Source: JAJXWB01 sp039808645 (GTDB lineage Bacteria > Pseudomonadota > Alphaproteobacteria > Rhizobiales > Beijerinckiaceae). Taken from it: DNA of 35,741 nucleotides. Every line of letters starts with the position of its first letter. Position 1 is the stretch's first letter. Shown here one piece after another: positions 1-7,937 of this stretch. The notes under the pieces are model-generated. The model ran no database searches, was not told where the DNA came from, and saw nothing but the letters and a program-made list of their open reading frames with translations. The translations under genes were made by a program, and so were the position numbers. Location: the NCBI GenBank assembly GCA_039808645.1, contig JBDHTL010000021.1, positions 1 through 35,741 on the forward strand, in the 5' to 3' direction.

Positions 1-2468
1 CGCCGTTCGACGAGGATCTCGTCGAGGCGCTCGAAGACCACCGCTTCGACCCCGTGAAATTGTTGCAATGGCGCAACGCGGCGCTCGATTTCTCGTCCAT
101 CCCGGCGCTCACGGTTTCGCTCGACCGGACGCCCGGCGATCCCGCGCTCACGCGCGCGCCGATCGCGGAAGACCAGATGGTGCTGGACGTGCTCTCGCAC
201 GACGAGGACGTGCGCCGGCAGGCGGCGACGTCGGCCGATGTCGCGCGGCTGTGGGACGCCTGCCAGATTCCCGACTACCGCAGGGTTTCGCCGGCCGCCC
301 ATGCGGAGCTCTCGCGCACGATCTTCTTCTTCATCGTGCGGCGTGGGCGCATTCCCGACGACTGGTTTTCGCGCCGCCTGGCCGAGGTCAACCGGACCGA
401 CGGCGATATCGACACGCTGTCGCAGCGCATCGCGCAGGTGCGCGCTTGGAGCTTCATCGCCAATCGCGGCGACTGGCTCGGCGACCCTGAGCATTGGCAG
501 GGCGAGGCGCGTCGGGTAGAGGACAGTCTGTCGGACGCCCTGCACGAAAGGCTCGCGCAGCGCTTCGTCGACCGTCGCACGAGCCTTCTCATGCGGCGCC
601 TCAGAGAGAACCGAATGCTGGACGCCGAGATCACTTCCGATGGCGACGTGCTGGTCGAGGGCCAGCACGTCGGGCAATTGCGCGGATTCCGTTTCACGGC
701 CGATCCCCAGGCGGAAGGCGAGGCGGCGAAAGCCCTGAACGCGGCGGCGCAGAAGGCGCTCGTCGCCGAGATCGAGAGCCGCGCGACGCGGGTGCACGAC
801 GCCGTGGACGCGGCTTTCGCGCTGTCCAACGACGGCGCGATCCGCTGGCTCGGCGAGCCGATCGCCAAGATCGTCGCCGGCGACAAGATCCTTACGCCGC
901 GCGCCGTGCTGACGGCCGACGACAGTCTCGCCGGCGAGGCGCTCGAAAAGGTGCAGCGACGCGTCGACCTCTGGCTCGCGCAGCATGTGGCCAAGCTCCT
1001 CGGCCCGCTGGCGCAGCTCGAAGCCGGCGAGGGCCTGGAAGGTATTTCACGCGGTATTGCCTTCCGTGTCGCGGAAGATCTCGGCGTCGTCGATCGTGCG
1101 AAAATCGCGGGCGACGTGAAGGGCCTGTCGCAGGAGGCCCGCGGCGCCCTGCGCAAGGCCGGCATCCGTTTCGGGGCCTATCATCTCTACGCGCCGGCGC
1201 TGCTGAAGCCGGCGCCGCGCGCGCTCGCCGCGCAATTGTGGTCGCTGAAACATGGCGGCCTGGACGGCGCGGTCGGGCTCGAAGAGGTGGCGCATCTGGC
1301 CTCGTCGGGCCGCACGTCGTTCGTCGCCAATCCGGAAATCTCGAAGGATCTCTATCGCGTCGCGGGTTTCCGCGTGTCGGGCGAGCGCGCCGTGCGCGTC
1401 GACATTCTCGAACGCCTTGCCGATCTCATCCGCCCGGCCGTCGCCTACCGGCCGGGGACGACGCCAGGCGATCCGCCGCCCGGCGCGGCGGACGGCAATT
1501 CATTCGTCGTCACGGTCGGCATGACCTCGCTCGCCGGTTGCTCGGGCGAGGCCTTCGCCTCGATCCTGAAGTCGCTCGGCTTCCACATGGAGACCAGGCC
1601 AGGGCCGGCGATCACCGTGCCGCTGCTTCCCAAGGCGGCGACGCAGCCGGTGCAGGCGAAGCCGGCCGGCCCGACCGCAGAGAGCGAGGGCGCGGCCGTT
1701 CTCGCCGACGCATCCGTCGAAACGCCCGCCGAACAGGCAGGCGAACCCCAAAGCGACGAAGCGCGGGCGGAGGAAATCCGCGCCGAGGGCCAGTCTTCCG
1801 AGGAGGCGGTCCTGATCGCCGAACAGGCTGGCGCGGAAGCCCCTGCCGAGCCCGACGAGGCGGACATCGAGGCCGCCGCCGCCGAGGCGCAGTCCGATAT
1901 CGTCGACGAGGAGCCCGTGGGCGAAGCCGCGCCGGCCGAGCCGCCGAGCGACGAGGCCGTGCTGGCGGAATCTGCCATGCAGGCCGCGGCCGACGAGGCC
2001 GTCGAACTCGCGGCGACCGGGACGTCCTCCGCCGAAGCGGCCGCGACGGAGGGTGCGGAAGCGGCCGAGCCCGCGATGATCGAGGTCTGGAGCCCCGGCC
2101 GCCCGCATCCGCGGCGCGAGGGCGGACGGCCGCAGGGCCGGCGGCCGGAAAAGCGCGCGCCCCGCGAATGGATCATCCCGCAACGCCCCGAGCGGCCGAA
2201 GCCCGCGGAAGGCGAAGGCGAGAAGCAGGAGGGCGGCCGGAAGTTCGAGGGTCGCCCGCGCCGGGACGAAAAGCCGCGCCAGGGCGACAAAGCCCGCTTC
2301 GAGGGGCGCTCGCGCTTCGATAAGCCGCGCGGCGATCGCCCCCGCGACAACAGAAGCGAGCGGCCTTTTGCGTCGTCAGAGCGACGCGAGCGCGACAAGC
2401 AGCCCGATCCGAACTCGCCCTTCGCCAAGCTGCTGGCGCTGAAGGCCGAGCTGGAGAAGAAGAAGTAG
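1..2468 (+). CDS. SUV3-like superfamily 2 helicase, C-terminal part (5' end outside window)
   Basis: The frame is open from base 3 with no stop, so the ATPase core lies upstream and only about 820 residues are visible. I recognise the alphaproteobacterial SUV3/mgpS2-like helicase-related family from the helical C-terminal region and its conserved segment at about 1150-1260, which encodes RKAGIRFGAYHLYAPALLKP. Family members are presumed RNA or DNA unwinding enzymes. After about base 1640 the protein becomes low complexity: an acidic, Ala/Glu-rich stretch (about 1670-2080), then an Arg/Lys/Gly-rich stretch (about 2090-2400), ending in a short predicted helix (SPFAKLLALKAELEKKK). An acidic-then-basic disordered tail of this kind suggests RNA or partner binding, as in degradosome scaffolds, but that is inference. 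The gene faces a pseudouridine synthase gene across a palindromic repeat. Confidence 0.82.
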   Translation, partial: PFDEDLVEALEDHRFDPVKLLQWRNAALDFSSIPALTVSLDRTPGDPALTRAPIAEDQMVLDVLSHDEDVRRQAATSADVARLWDACQIPDYRRVSPAAHAELSRTIFFFIVRRGRIPDDWFSRRLAEVNRTDGDIDTLSQRIAQVRAWSFIANRGDWLGDPEHWQGEARRVEDSLSDALHERLAQRFVDRRTSLLMRRLRENRMLDAEITSDGDVLVEGQHVGQLRGFRFTADPQAEGEAAKALNAAAQKALVAEIESRATRVHDAVDAAFALSNDGAIRWLGEPIAKIVAGDKILTPRAVLTADDSLAGEALEKVQRRVDLWLAQHVAKLLGPLAQLEAGEGLEGISRGIAFRVAEDLGVVDRAKIAGDVKGLSQEARGALRKAGIRFGAYHLYAPALLKPAPRALAAQLWSLKHGGLDGAVGLEEVAHLASSGRTSFVANPEISKDLYRVAGFRVSGERAVRVDILERLADLIRPAVAYRPGTTPGDPPPGAADGNSFVVTVGMTSLAGCSGEAFASILKSLGFHMETRPGPAITVPLLPKAATQPVQAKPAGPTAESEGAAVLADASVETPAEQAGEPQSDEARAEEIRAEGQSSEEAVLIAEQAGAEAPAEPDEADIEAAAAEAQSDIVDEEPVGEAAPAEPPSDEAVLAESAMQAAADEAVELAATGTSSAEAAATEGAEAAEPAMIEVWSPGRPHPRREGGRPQGRRPEKRAPREWIIPQRPERPKPAEGEGEKQEGGRKFEGRPRRDEKPRQGDKARFEGRSRFDKPRGDRPRDNRSERPFASSERRERDKQPDPNSPFAKLLALKAELEKKK

Positions 2469-2485
2469 GCGCGGCTTTCGCGGCG

Positions 2486-2640
2486 CCCCCTCCCGCGCTC
2501 CGCGGAAGAGGAAGCCGGATGCGGCGCTGCTTGACGCTGAGCGCAAAAGCGGAATGTCGCGCCGCAACTAGCCGATCCCCGAATCTCCTCCCTTTCCCGC
2601 GCGGCGGGGGAGGGTCGGAAAGGCGGCTTCGCCGCTCCAC
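2486..2640. repeat. Palindromic repeat, CCCTCCC/GGGAGGG type
   Basis: Two hairpin-forming blocks (about 2486-2512 and 2587-2623) rich in CCCTCCCGC and its complement. The second reads CTCCCTTTCCCGC then GCGGGGGAGGG. It is the same repeat type as the one after acnA. It fills the junction between the convergent helicase and pseudouridine synthase genes and extends into the 3' end of the latter. Confidence 0.6.
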
Positions 2641-3314
2641 CCGCACCGCGCCAGCGCCGCCCGCATATGCTCCGGAACCGGCGCGACGACCGTGGTCGGC
2701 GGCCCGTTCTTGGCCATCGGCACGGTAATTTCGCGCGCATGCAGCTGCAGCGGCGGCCCGCCCGGGCGGCCGTAGACGGCGTCGCCGAGGATCGGAAAAC
2801 CCATCGTCGCGCAATGGACGCGCAACTGGTGGGTGCGGCCGGTCAGTGGTTCGAGCGCGAGCCAGGCGAGCGGCTTGCCGGCTTCGTCCGCGCCGCGACC
2901 GAGCACGCGCCATCTGGTCTGCGACGGCAGGCCGGCCGGATCGTGCTTCATCCACCAGCCGCGAGTCGGATCGAGCCGGCCGAGGGCCAAGTCGATCAGC
3001 CCCTCGTCGGCTGCCGGCCCGCCCTCGACAAGCGCCCAATAGGTCTTGTCGATGGCGCCCGCCTTGAACAATTTCATCAGCCGTTCCAGCGCCTTGCGGT
3101 GGCGGCCGAGCACGAGGCAGCCCGACGTGTCGCGGTCGAGGCGGTGGGCGAGGGCGGGGCGGCGCGGCAGGCCGAACTTCAGGGCGTCGAAACTGTCTTC
3201 CAGATTTTCGCCGCCTTTGGGGCCACGATGCACGGGAATGCCGGCAGGCTTGTCGACGATCAGCATCATCCCGTCGCGATGAAGCAGGCGGGAAATGATC
3301 TCTTCCGGGTTCAT
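2568..3314 (-). CDS. RluA-family RNA pseudouridine synthase
   Basis: A 248-residue protein of the RluA/RluC/RluD family, which isomerises uridine to pseudouridine in rRNA or tRNA. Visible motifs are the opening IVDKPAGIPVHRG (about 19-31), the catalytic block HRLDRDTSG (57-65, catalytic Asp60), the RTHQLRVH motif of the fold (about 160-167) and the LGDAVYG motif that follows. No S4 domain precedes the catalytic domain, so it resembles the short RluA-like members; the modified position cannot be told from sequence. The start ATG is divergent from ftsY, 73 bases away. The last roughly 24 codons, which read as a Gly/Ala/Arg-rich tail, fall in a palindromic repeat rather than in conserved sequence, so the original C-terminus was probably nearer residue 224. 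Confidence 0.88.
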   Translation of the reverse strand: MNPEEIISRLLHRDGMMLIVDKPAGIPVHRGPKGGENLEDSFDALKFGLPRRPALAHRLDRDTSGCLVLGRHRKALERLMKLFKAGAIDKTYWALVEGGPAADEGLIDLALGRLDPTRGWWMKHDPAGLPSQTRWRVLGRGADEAGKPLAWLALEPLTGRTHQLRVHCATMGFPILGDAVYGRPGGPPLQLHAREITVPMAKNGPPTTVVAPVPEHMRAALARCGWSGEAAFPTLPRRAGKGGDSGIG

Positions 3315-3387
3315 GCGTTAGAGGCTATCTGAGGCGCGCGGCGCGGCGTCAAGTTTTCGCGCACGAGGTTCGGGGATTGGCGAGCGG

Positions 3388-4500
3388 ATGACGGATAGGG
3401 ACGGCGAGACCAAAAAGCCCGGTCTTTTCGGCCGCATGTTCGGGCGGAAGGCGGAGCCTGCGCCTGCGGACCGCGAGCCGTCGGGCTCGCAGCCCGATGC
3501 CGTTCGGCCGTTTTCTCCGTCGCAATCGCAGGCGAGCGAGCCTGCGAGCTCGCTGGCCGCAGATGCGCCGAAACTTTCCTGGTGGAAGCGGCTGAAATCC
3601 GGCCTTGCGCGCTCTTCCTCCTCGATCGGGCAGGGCATTTCCGACGTCTTCACCAAGCGCAAGCTCGACGCCGCCGCGCTCGAGGATCTCGAGGACATTC
3701 TGGTGCGCGCCGACCTCGGCGTCGCCGCCTCGACGCGCATCGTCGAGGCCGTCGGCAAGGGGCGCTACGACAAGGAAGTTTCGGCCGACGAAGTCCGCAA
3801 CATTCTTGCCTCGGAAGTCGAGAAGTCGCTCGCGCCGGTGGCGAAGCCGCTCGAGATCGACATGGCGCGAAAGCCGTTCGTGGTGCTGGTCGTCGGCGTC
3901 AACGGCTCCGGCAAGACGACGACCATCGCCAAGCTCACGCAGCGCCTGCGCGCCGAGGGCAAATCGGTGACGCTTGCGGCCGGCGACACGTTTCGCGCCG
4001 CGGCTATCGAGCAATTGAAAGTCTGGGGCAATCGCCTCGGCGCGCCGGTCATTTCGGGCGCGCCGGGCGCGGACGCCGCCGGCCTCGCCTTCGACGCATT
4101 GACGCAGGCGCGCGAAAAGCAGGCCGACGTCGTGCTGATGGATACGGCGGGCCGCCTGCAGAACCGCGCCGAACTGATGGCGGAACTGGAAAAGATCGTG
4201 CGCGTGATGAAGAAGGTCGACGCCAGCGCGCCGCACGCCGTCATTCTCGTTCTCGACGCCACGGTCGGGCAGAACGCGCTCAGCCAGGTCGAGATATTCG
4301 GCCGCGTCGCCGGCGTCACCGGCCTCGTCATGACCAAGCTCGACGGCACGGCGCGCGGCGGGATTCTCGTCGCCATTGCCGACAAGTTCGGGCTGCCCGT
4401 GCATTTCATAGGGGTCGGCGAGAGCGCCGACGATCTCGAACCCTTCGCCGCGCGGGATTTTGCGCGCGCCATTGCAGGCCTTGAAGAGGAAACAGCGTGA
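3388..4500 (+). CDS. ftsY: Signal recognition particle receptor FtsY
   Basis: A 370-residue SRP-family GTPase that docks the ribosome-SRP complex at the inner membrane. The NG domain is complete: P-loop GVNGSGKTT (170-178), DTAGR (252-256) and TKLDGTARGG (316-325). The N-terminal A domain is short, lacks the long acidic region of the E. coli protein, and starts with the amphipathic stretch PGLFGRMFGRK, which could contact membrane. Residues about 27-56 are encoded by bases that match both arms of the GCGAGCC-type palindromic repeat found at three other places in this window. The stop codon overlaps the GTG of yciB (GTGA), so the two genes are translationally coupled. Confidence 0.96.
   Translation: MTDRDGETKKPGLFGRMFGRKAEPAPADREPSGSQPDAVRPFSPSQSQASEPASSLAADAPKLSWWKRLKSGLARSSSSIGQGISDVFTKRKLDAAALEDLEDILVRADLGVAASTRIVEAVGKGRYDKEVSADEVRNILASEVEKSLAPVAKPLEIDMARKPFVVLVVGVNGSGKTTTIAKLTQRLRAEGKSVTLAAGDTFRAAAIEQLKVWGNRLGAPVISGAPGADAAGLAFDALTQAREKQADVVLMDTAGRLQNRAELMAELEKIVRVMKKVDASAPHAVILVLDATVGQNALSQVEIFGRVAGVTGLVMTKLDGTARGGILVAIADKFGLPVHFIGVGESADDLEPFAARDFARAIAGLEEETA
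3468..3556. repeat. GCGAGCC-type palindromic repeat embedded in ftsY
   Basis: Bases 3468-3492 match the left arm of the twin-hairpin repeat seen at 7875, 14102 and 30852 (GGACCGCGAGCC, then GGCTCGCAG, differing only in the hairpin loop). A degenerate right arm lies at 3536-3556 (GCGAGCCTG, CGA, GCTCGC). The spacer is about 43 bases instead of about 11. The reading frame stays open and gives ADREPSGSQPDA in the variable A domain of FtsY. Confidence 0.6.
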
Positions 4501-5102
4501 CAGACACGCCAGCGGCGGCGCCGCGCAAAAAGCTGAAACCGGGGTTGAAATTCGTTCTGGAGATGGGGCCGCTCGTCCTGTTCTTCCTCGCCTACAACAA
4601 GTTCGGCATTTTCGCCGGAACCGCCGCCCTTATGGCGGCGACCGTGGTCGCGCTCGCCGTCACCTATGCGTTGACGAGGCATCTTCCGGTCATGCCGATG
4701 GTGACGGCGGCGATGGTGGTGATCTTCGGCGGCGCGACGCTGCTGCTGCACGACGCCACCTTCGTGAAGATGAAGGCCACCATCGTCTACCTTCTGTTCG
4801 CCGCCGCGCTGCTCGGCGGGCTCCTGTTCGGCAAGGCTCTGCTGTCGGTCGCCTTCGACAGCGTGATGAACCTGACCGAGGAAGGCTGGCGCAAGCTGAC
4901 GCTGCGCTGGGGCCTGTTCTTTCTTGCGATGGCGGCGGTCAACGAATTCGTGTGGCGCACGCAGCCGGAGGATTTCTGGGTGAAGTTCAAGGTCTTCGGC
5001 TTCGTGCCGCTGACCATCCTATTCGCCATCTCGCAGACGCCGCTGATGTTGAAGCACGAGTTGAAGGGCGACGACGCGGAGAAGGCGCCGGAGCATTTGT
5101 AA
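4497..5102 (+). CDS. yciB: YciB-family inner membrane septation protein
   Basis: A 201-residue polytopic membrane protein of the YciB (IspZ/septation protein A) family. A basic cytoplasmic N-terminus (PRKKLKPGLKF) leads into LEMGPLVLFFLAYNKFGIFAG, the family hallmark, and about five hydrophobic segments follow up to residue 190. Conserved features include NEFVWR and the FWVKFKVFGFVPLTILFAI region near the C-terminus. The family is tied to cell-envelope maintenance and division at the inner membrane; its biochemical activity is not settled. It starts with GTG overlapping the ftsY stop, and a ftsY-yciB order is common in related bacteria. Confidence 0.93.
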   Translation: MTDTPAAAPRKKLKPGLKFVLEMGPLVLFFLAYNKFGIFAGTAALMAATVVALAVTYALTRHLPVMPMVTAAMVVIFGGATLLLHDATFVKMKATIVYLLFAAALLGGLLFGKALLSVAFDSVMNLTEEGWRKLTLRWGLFFLAMAAVNEFVWRTQPEDFWVKFKVFGFVPLTILFAISQTPLMLKHELKGDDAEKAPEHL

Positions 5103-5171
5103 TGGGCGCGCGCGCAGCCACGCACGATGGCGCCGCCTCGGCGGCCCGCCGGATTCCTTCGTGAGGACCCG

Positions 5172-5735
5172 ATGATTTCTCCGCTCGAGCGCGTCGTCGC
5201 CGCTTTGGCCGTCGGCCTGGCGATTCTCCTCGGATCGGGGCTGGATAGCCGCGTCGAAGCGCAGTCGGCCCGCGCCAGAACCGAGCCGGGCCTTTCCCGG
5301 CTGACGCCGACGATCTACGTCGCCGGGCAGATCGGTCCCGACGATCTCGCCCGCCTGCGCAGCCGCGTGGACATCCGAACTGTCATCGCTCTTCGCCCGG
5401 ACGGCGAAGCGGCGGGCCAGCCCTCGTCGGAGCAGATGGCGGCGGAGGCGCGCAAGCAGGAACTCGACTTTGCCTATGTGCCGACGCCCAACGGCGCCAT
5501 TCCGGCGACGGTCGTCGCGCGGTTCGAGGCGGCCATGTCGAGCAGCAGCCAGCCGGTCCTTCTCTATTGCCGCAGCGGTTCGCGCGCGGCGCGCGTCTGG
5601 GCGTTGAGCGAAGCGTCCCGGCCGGGCGGCATGGATGCGCCGACGATACTCGCGGCCGTGCGCGCCGCCGGCCTGTCGGCGGACGCCGAGAAGGCGGAGA
5701 TCGAACAGCGCATCGCCGCGCGGAAACCGCAATGA
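5172..5735 (+). CDS. Exported DUF442/TIGR01244 family protein (phosphatase- or rhodanese-like)
   Basis: A 187-residue protein from the ATG at 5172; an in-frame start at 5127 would put an unlikely charged leader before the signal peptide. Residues about 1-30 look like a cleavable signal peptide (hydrophobic VVAALAVGLAILLGSG, then VEAQ). The mature part matches the TIGR01244/DUF442 family: TIYVAGQIGPDDL, DIRTVIALRPDGE, and the active-site-like loop YCRSGSRAARVWAL with Cys133 and Arg138. This family is distantly related to dual-specificity phosphatases and is often found with sulfur-handling enzymes, where it is called a sulfurtransferase or Blh-like domain. An exported location is unusual for a phosphatase-like enzyme. 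Substrate unknown. Confidence 0.78.
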   Translation: MISPLERVVAALAVGLAILLGSGLDSRVEAQSARARTEPGLSRLTPTIYVAGQIGPDDLARLRSRVDIRTVIALRPDGEAAGQPSSEQMAAEARKQELDFAYVPTPNGAIPATVVARFEAAMSSSSQPVLLYCRSGSRAARVWALSEASRPGGMDAPTILAAVRAAGLSADAEKAEIEQRIAARKPQ

Positions 5736-5819
5736 ACGGACGCCCGGTCCCGGCCGACCCCGCGATCGGGCTTGTCCTTGCGGCTGCGCGGGGTTTGCGC
5801 CCGACCGTCCGCTGACGGT

Positions 5820-6878
5820 TCAGCTCCACCTGGCCCAGCGGCCGTGCCAATCGGCTTCGGCCAGCGTGCGCCGCTCGGCGCCCGGCCAGATCGTCAGCCG
5901 CAGCTCGCAGGACATCTTCTTCGCGCCGGCCTCCATCGACAGCCACGCCAACGGCGACGCCGCGGTCGCCTGATCGCCGAGCGCGACGATCGTGTCGCGC
6001 AATTCGTCGCGCAAGGTTGCAGGCAGGTATTGAAAGAACACGCTGTGATAGACGACGCGGCAGACGCCCGACTTCGGCGGTCCCGACATGACGCTCTTCA
6101 GCCAGGCGAGCGCGTCGCCCTGCACGATGGCGAGATCGCTCGCCGCGACTATGTCGAGCGCGGGCTCGATGCGGCGCAGGCGCTCGGTCTGCTCGGGCCA
6201 GATGTAGGCCAGCATGCGCTCGCGATCGTCGCGCGAGCGGGCGTCCACCGGCCGCAGATCGACGGCGGCGCGAGAGGCGATCTTCAGCGGCGTGTTCAGC
6301 GCGGGCGCCGCGCCTTCCCAGGCGCTGGCAATCCGCACGGGCGCGGCGCCGTCGCCCCACCTCCGGCCTTCTCCGAGATCGTAGGCGTAGCGGTCGAACA
6401 GCAGATTGAGGCCGGCGCTCGCGCCGAGTTCGTGCAGCGCGAGCGGCATGCCGGTCGCGGCCGCGATCGTCAGGAATCCGCCGAGCAGCACGGCGGAGCG
6501 CACGACCTCGTTGGTCTGCGGCGCCGAGTCGAGAAAGGCGGCCATGACCGCATCGTGTTCGGCGATGGTCTCGGCGATCGCGCTCCAGAAAGCGCCGTCG
6601 TCGCCGGGCGCGTTCGGCGGATAGAAGGCGGCGAGCATCGGCGCGCGCCCCGTCCGCACGAGCAGGTTGAGCGCAGCGCAGCAGCGCAGCGGCATGAGAT
6701 CGGACGCAAGCGATTCCGACGGCCAGGCCGCGACGCGGCGGCCGAAGAGGGAGGCGTCGTCGAGATTGGCGCCGAGCACGCGGCAGACGCTGGCGGTGAA
6801 AGGGCCGCCGAGTTCGTCGCAGGCTTTCGCCTGACGCTCGAAGGCCTCGGCGATGTCGGGTCGGTCGGCGATCTTCAC
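5820..6878 (-). CDS. DUF2332 family protein
   Basis: A 352-residue cytoplasmic protein of the DUF2332 family, recognised by the segment LHELGASAGLNLLFDRYAYD and by the C-terminal VYHSVFFQYLP with a nearby YIWPEQTERL. The glycine-containing ELGASAGLNL resembles a motif I of class I methyltransferases, so an AdoMet-dependent activity has been imagined for such proteins, but none is established. I chose the GTG at 6878 because a GGAG lies seven bases upstream; a TTG at 6905 is possible. It lies 59 bases downstream of ccmD on the same strand, where many relatives carry ccmG, so it may be read from the ccm transcript. It converges with the DUF442 gene; the 84 bases between hold only an imperfect inverted repeat. 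Confidence 0.8.
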   Translation of the reverse strand: MKIADRPDIAEAFERQAKACDELGGPFTASVCRVLGANLDDASLFGRRVAAWPSESLASDLMPLRCCAALNLLVRTGRAPMLAAFYPPNAPGDDGAFWSAIAETIAEHDAVMAAFLDSAPQTNEVVRSAVLLGGFLTIAAATGMPLALHELGASAGLNLLFDRYAYDLGEGRRWGDGAAPVRIASAWEGAAPALNTPLKIASRAAVDLRPVDARSRDDRERMLAYIWPEQTERLRRIEPALDIVAASDLAIVQGDALAWLKSVMSGPPKSGVCRVVYHSVFFQYLPATLRDELRDTIVALGDQATAASPLAWLSMEAGAKKMSCELRLTIWPGAERRTLAEADWHGRWARWS

Positions 6879-6937
6879 GGGCGCGCTCCGAAAGGATGCG
6901 CCCAATGTCGGTCAGCAATCCGGTCCCGGCAATCCCG

Positions 6938-7105
6938 TCAGTCGAGATCGGTTCTCTCGTCGCGGGCGGCGACGGTGACGCCCATCGCCTGCAGCGATTT
7001 CTTCAGCCGGCGGTAGTCGAGCGCGATGGCCGCGACCATGCCGAGCACGGCGACGGCGGTTATGCCGTAGGACAGGGCGATGAAGAAGAAATGATCGGCG
7101 TTCAT
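6938..7105 (-). CDS. ccmD: Heme exporter protein CcmD
   Basis: A 55-residue protein with one membrane helix (about 6-28: FFFIALSYGITAVAVLGMVAAIAL), then the cytoplasmic basic stretch DYRRLKKSLQAM typical of CcmD. CcmD holds holo-CcmE together with the CcmABC transporter in system I cytochrome c maturation. Its ATG overlaps the ccmC stop (ATGA, 7102-7105), which supports both the start and the identity. Confidence 0.9.
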   Translation of the reverse strand: MNADHFFFIALSYGITAVAVLGMVAAIALDYRRLKKSLQAMGVTVAARDERTDLD

Positions 7106-7860
7106 TGCGCGGGCTCGAAACGGGCTGCGCGCGGCATGTCGCTGGCGCTCGCCGCCAGTCGCGTCAGCCGATCGAGGCGGCGGCGCAGGATCTCGTTGCG
7201 GATCGACATGAGATGCAGCGCGAGAAACAGGAAGGTCGCGCCGAACGCCATGATCAGCAGCGGCCAGAGCATGGAGCCGTAGATCGCCGGACCGCTCGTC
7301 TTGAAGACGGAAGCCGGCTGGTGGAGCGTGTTCCACCAGTCGACCGAGAACTTGATGATCGGAATATTGACGAGCCCGACGAGCGTCATCACGGCGGCGG
7401 CCTTGGCGGCGCGCTGCGGCTCCTCGATCGTGTTCCAGAGCGCGATCAGCGCTAGATAGATGAGCAGCAGCACGAGCATCGAGGTCAGCCGCGCGTCCCA
7501 TACCCAATAGGTGCCCCACATCGGCTTGCCCCAGAGCGAGCCGGTAACGAGACAGACGAAGGTGAACATGGCGCCGAGCGGGGCGGCGGATTTTTGCGCA
7601 GCGTCCGCGACCGGGTGACGCCAGACGAGCGTGCCGAGCGCGGCGGACGCCATGACCATGTAGGCGAACAGGCCGAGCCAGGCGGCCGGCACGTGGATGT
7701 ACATGATGCGCACCGTCTCGCCCTGCTGGTAGTCGGCCGGCGCGACGAAGAAGACGAGATAGAGGCCGACGGCGATCAGCAGCGCGGCCAGCGCGCCGAA
7801 GACGGGCACGGCGCGGGCGGCGAAGCGCAGCACGAAGGACGGGTTGGCGAAACGAAGCAT
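7102..7860 (-). CDS. ccmC: Heme exporter protein CcmC
   Basis: A 252-residue six-helix membrane protein that loads heme onto CcmE during cytochrome c maturation. The tryptophan-rich periplasmic motif WGTYWVWDARLTS is present (115-127), with the flanking candidate axial heme histidines His56 (in YIHVPAAW) and His180 (in WWNTLHQP). The C-terminal tail is arginine-rich and cytoplasmic. A weak GGAAA ribosome site precedes the ATG. Unlike the other ccm junctions, which overlap by four bases, it is separated from ccmB by 141 bases holding a perfect twin-hairpin repeat and a candidate promoter. Confidence 0.95.
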   Translation of the reverse strand: MLRFANPSFVLRFAARAVPVFGALAALLIAVGLYLVFFVAPADYQQGETVRIMYIHVPAAWLGLFAYMVMASAALGTLVWRHPVADAAQKSAAPLGAMFTFVCLVTGSLWGKPMWGTYWVWDARLTSMLVLLLIYLALIALWNTIEEPQRAAKAAAVMTLVGLVNIPIIKFSVDWWNTLHQPASVFKTSGPAIYGSMLWPLLIMAFGATFLFLALHLMSIRNEILRRRLDRLTRLAASASDMPRAARFEPAQ

Positions 7861-7874
7861 CGTTTTCCGCTATT

Positions 7875-7931
7875 GGACCGCGAGCCTTCAGGCTCGCAGC
7901 TCTATGGAGCGAGCCTGAAGGCTCGCGGTCC
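7875..7931. repeat. GCGAGCC-type twin-hairpin repeat (perfect copy)
   Basis: A perfect 23-base inverted repeat (7875-7897 and 7909-7931) around an 11-base spacer. Each arm is itself a hairpin (GCGAGCC, loop TTCA, GGCTCGC), so the unit is a pair of inverted hairpins like the REP doublets of other bacteria. It lies 14 bases upstream of the ccmC start. Related copies are at 14102-14164 and 30852-30907 and, embedded, at 3468-3556. Confidence 0.9.
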
Positions 7932-7937
7932 GGGCGA

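Noticed and set aside
5383..6918. A 511-codon minus-strand frame overlapping the DUF2332 gene
   Set aside because: It is a different frame of the DUF2332 gene with an arginine-rich shadow composition; the 5820-6878 frame carries the conserved blocks.
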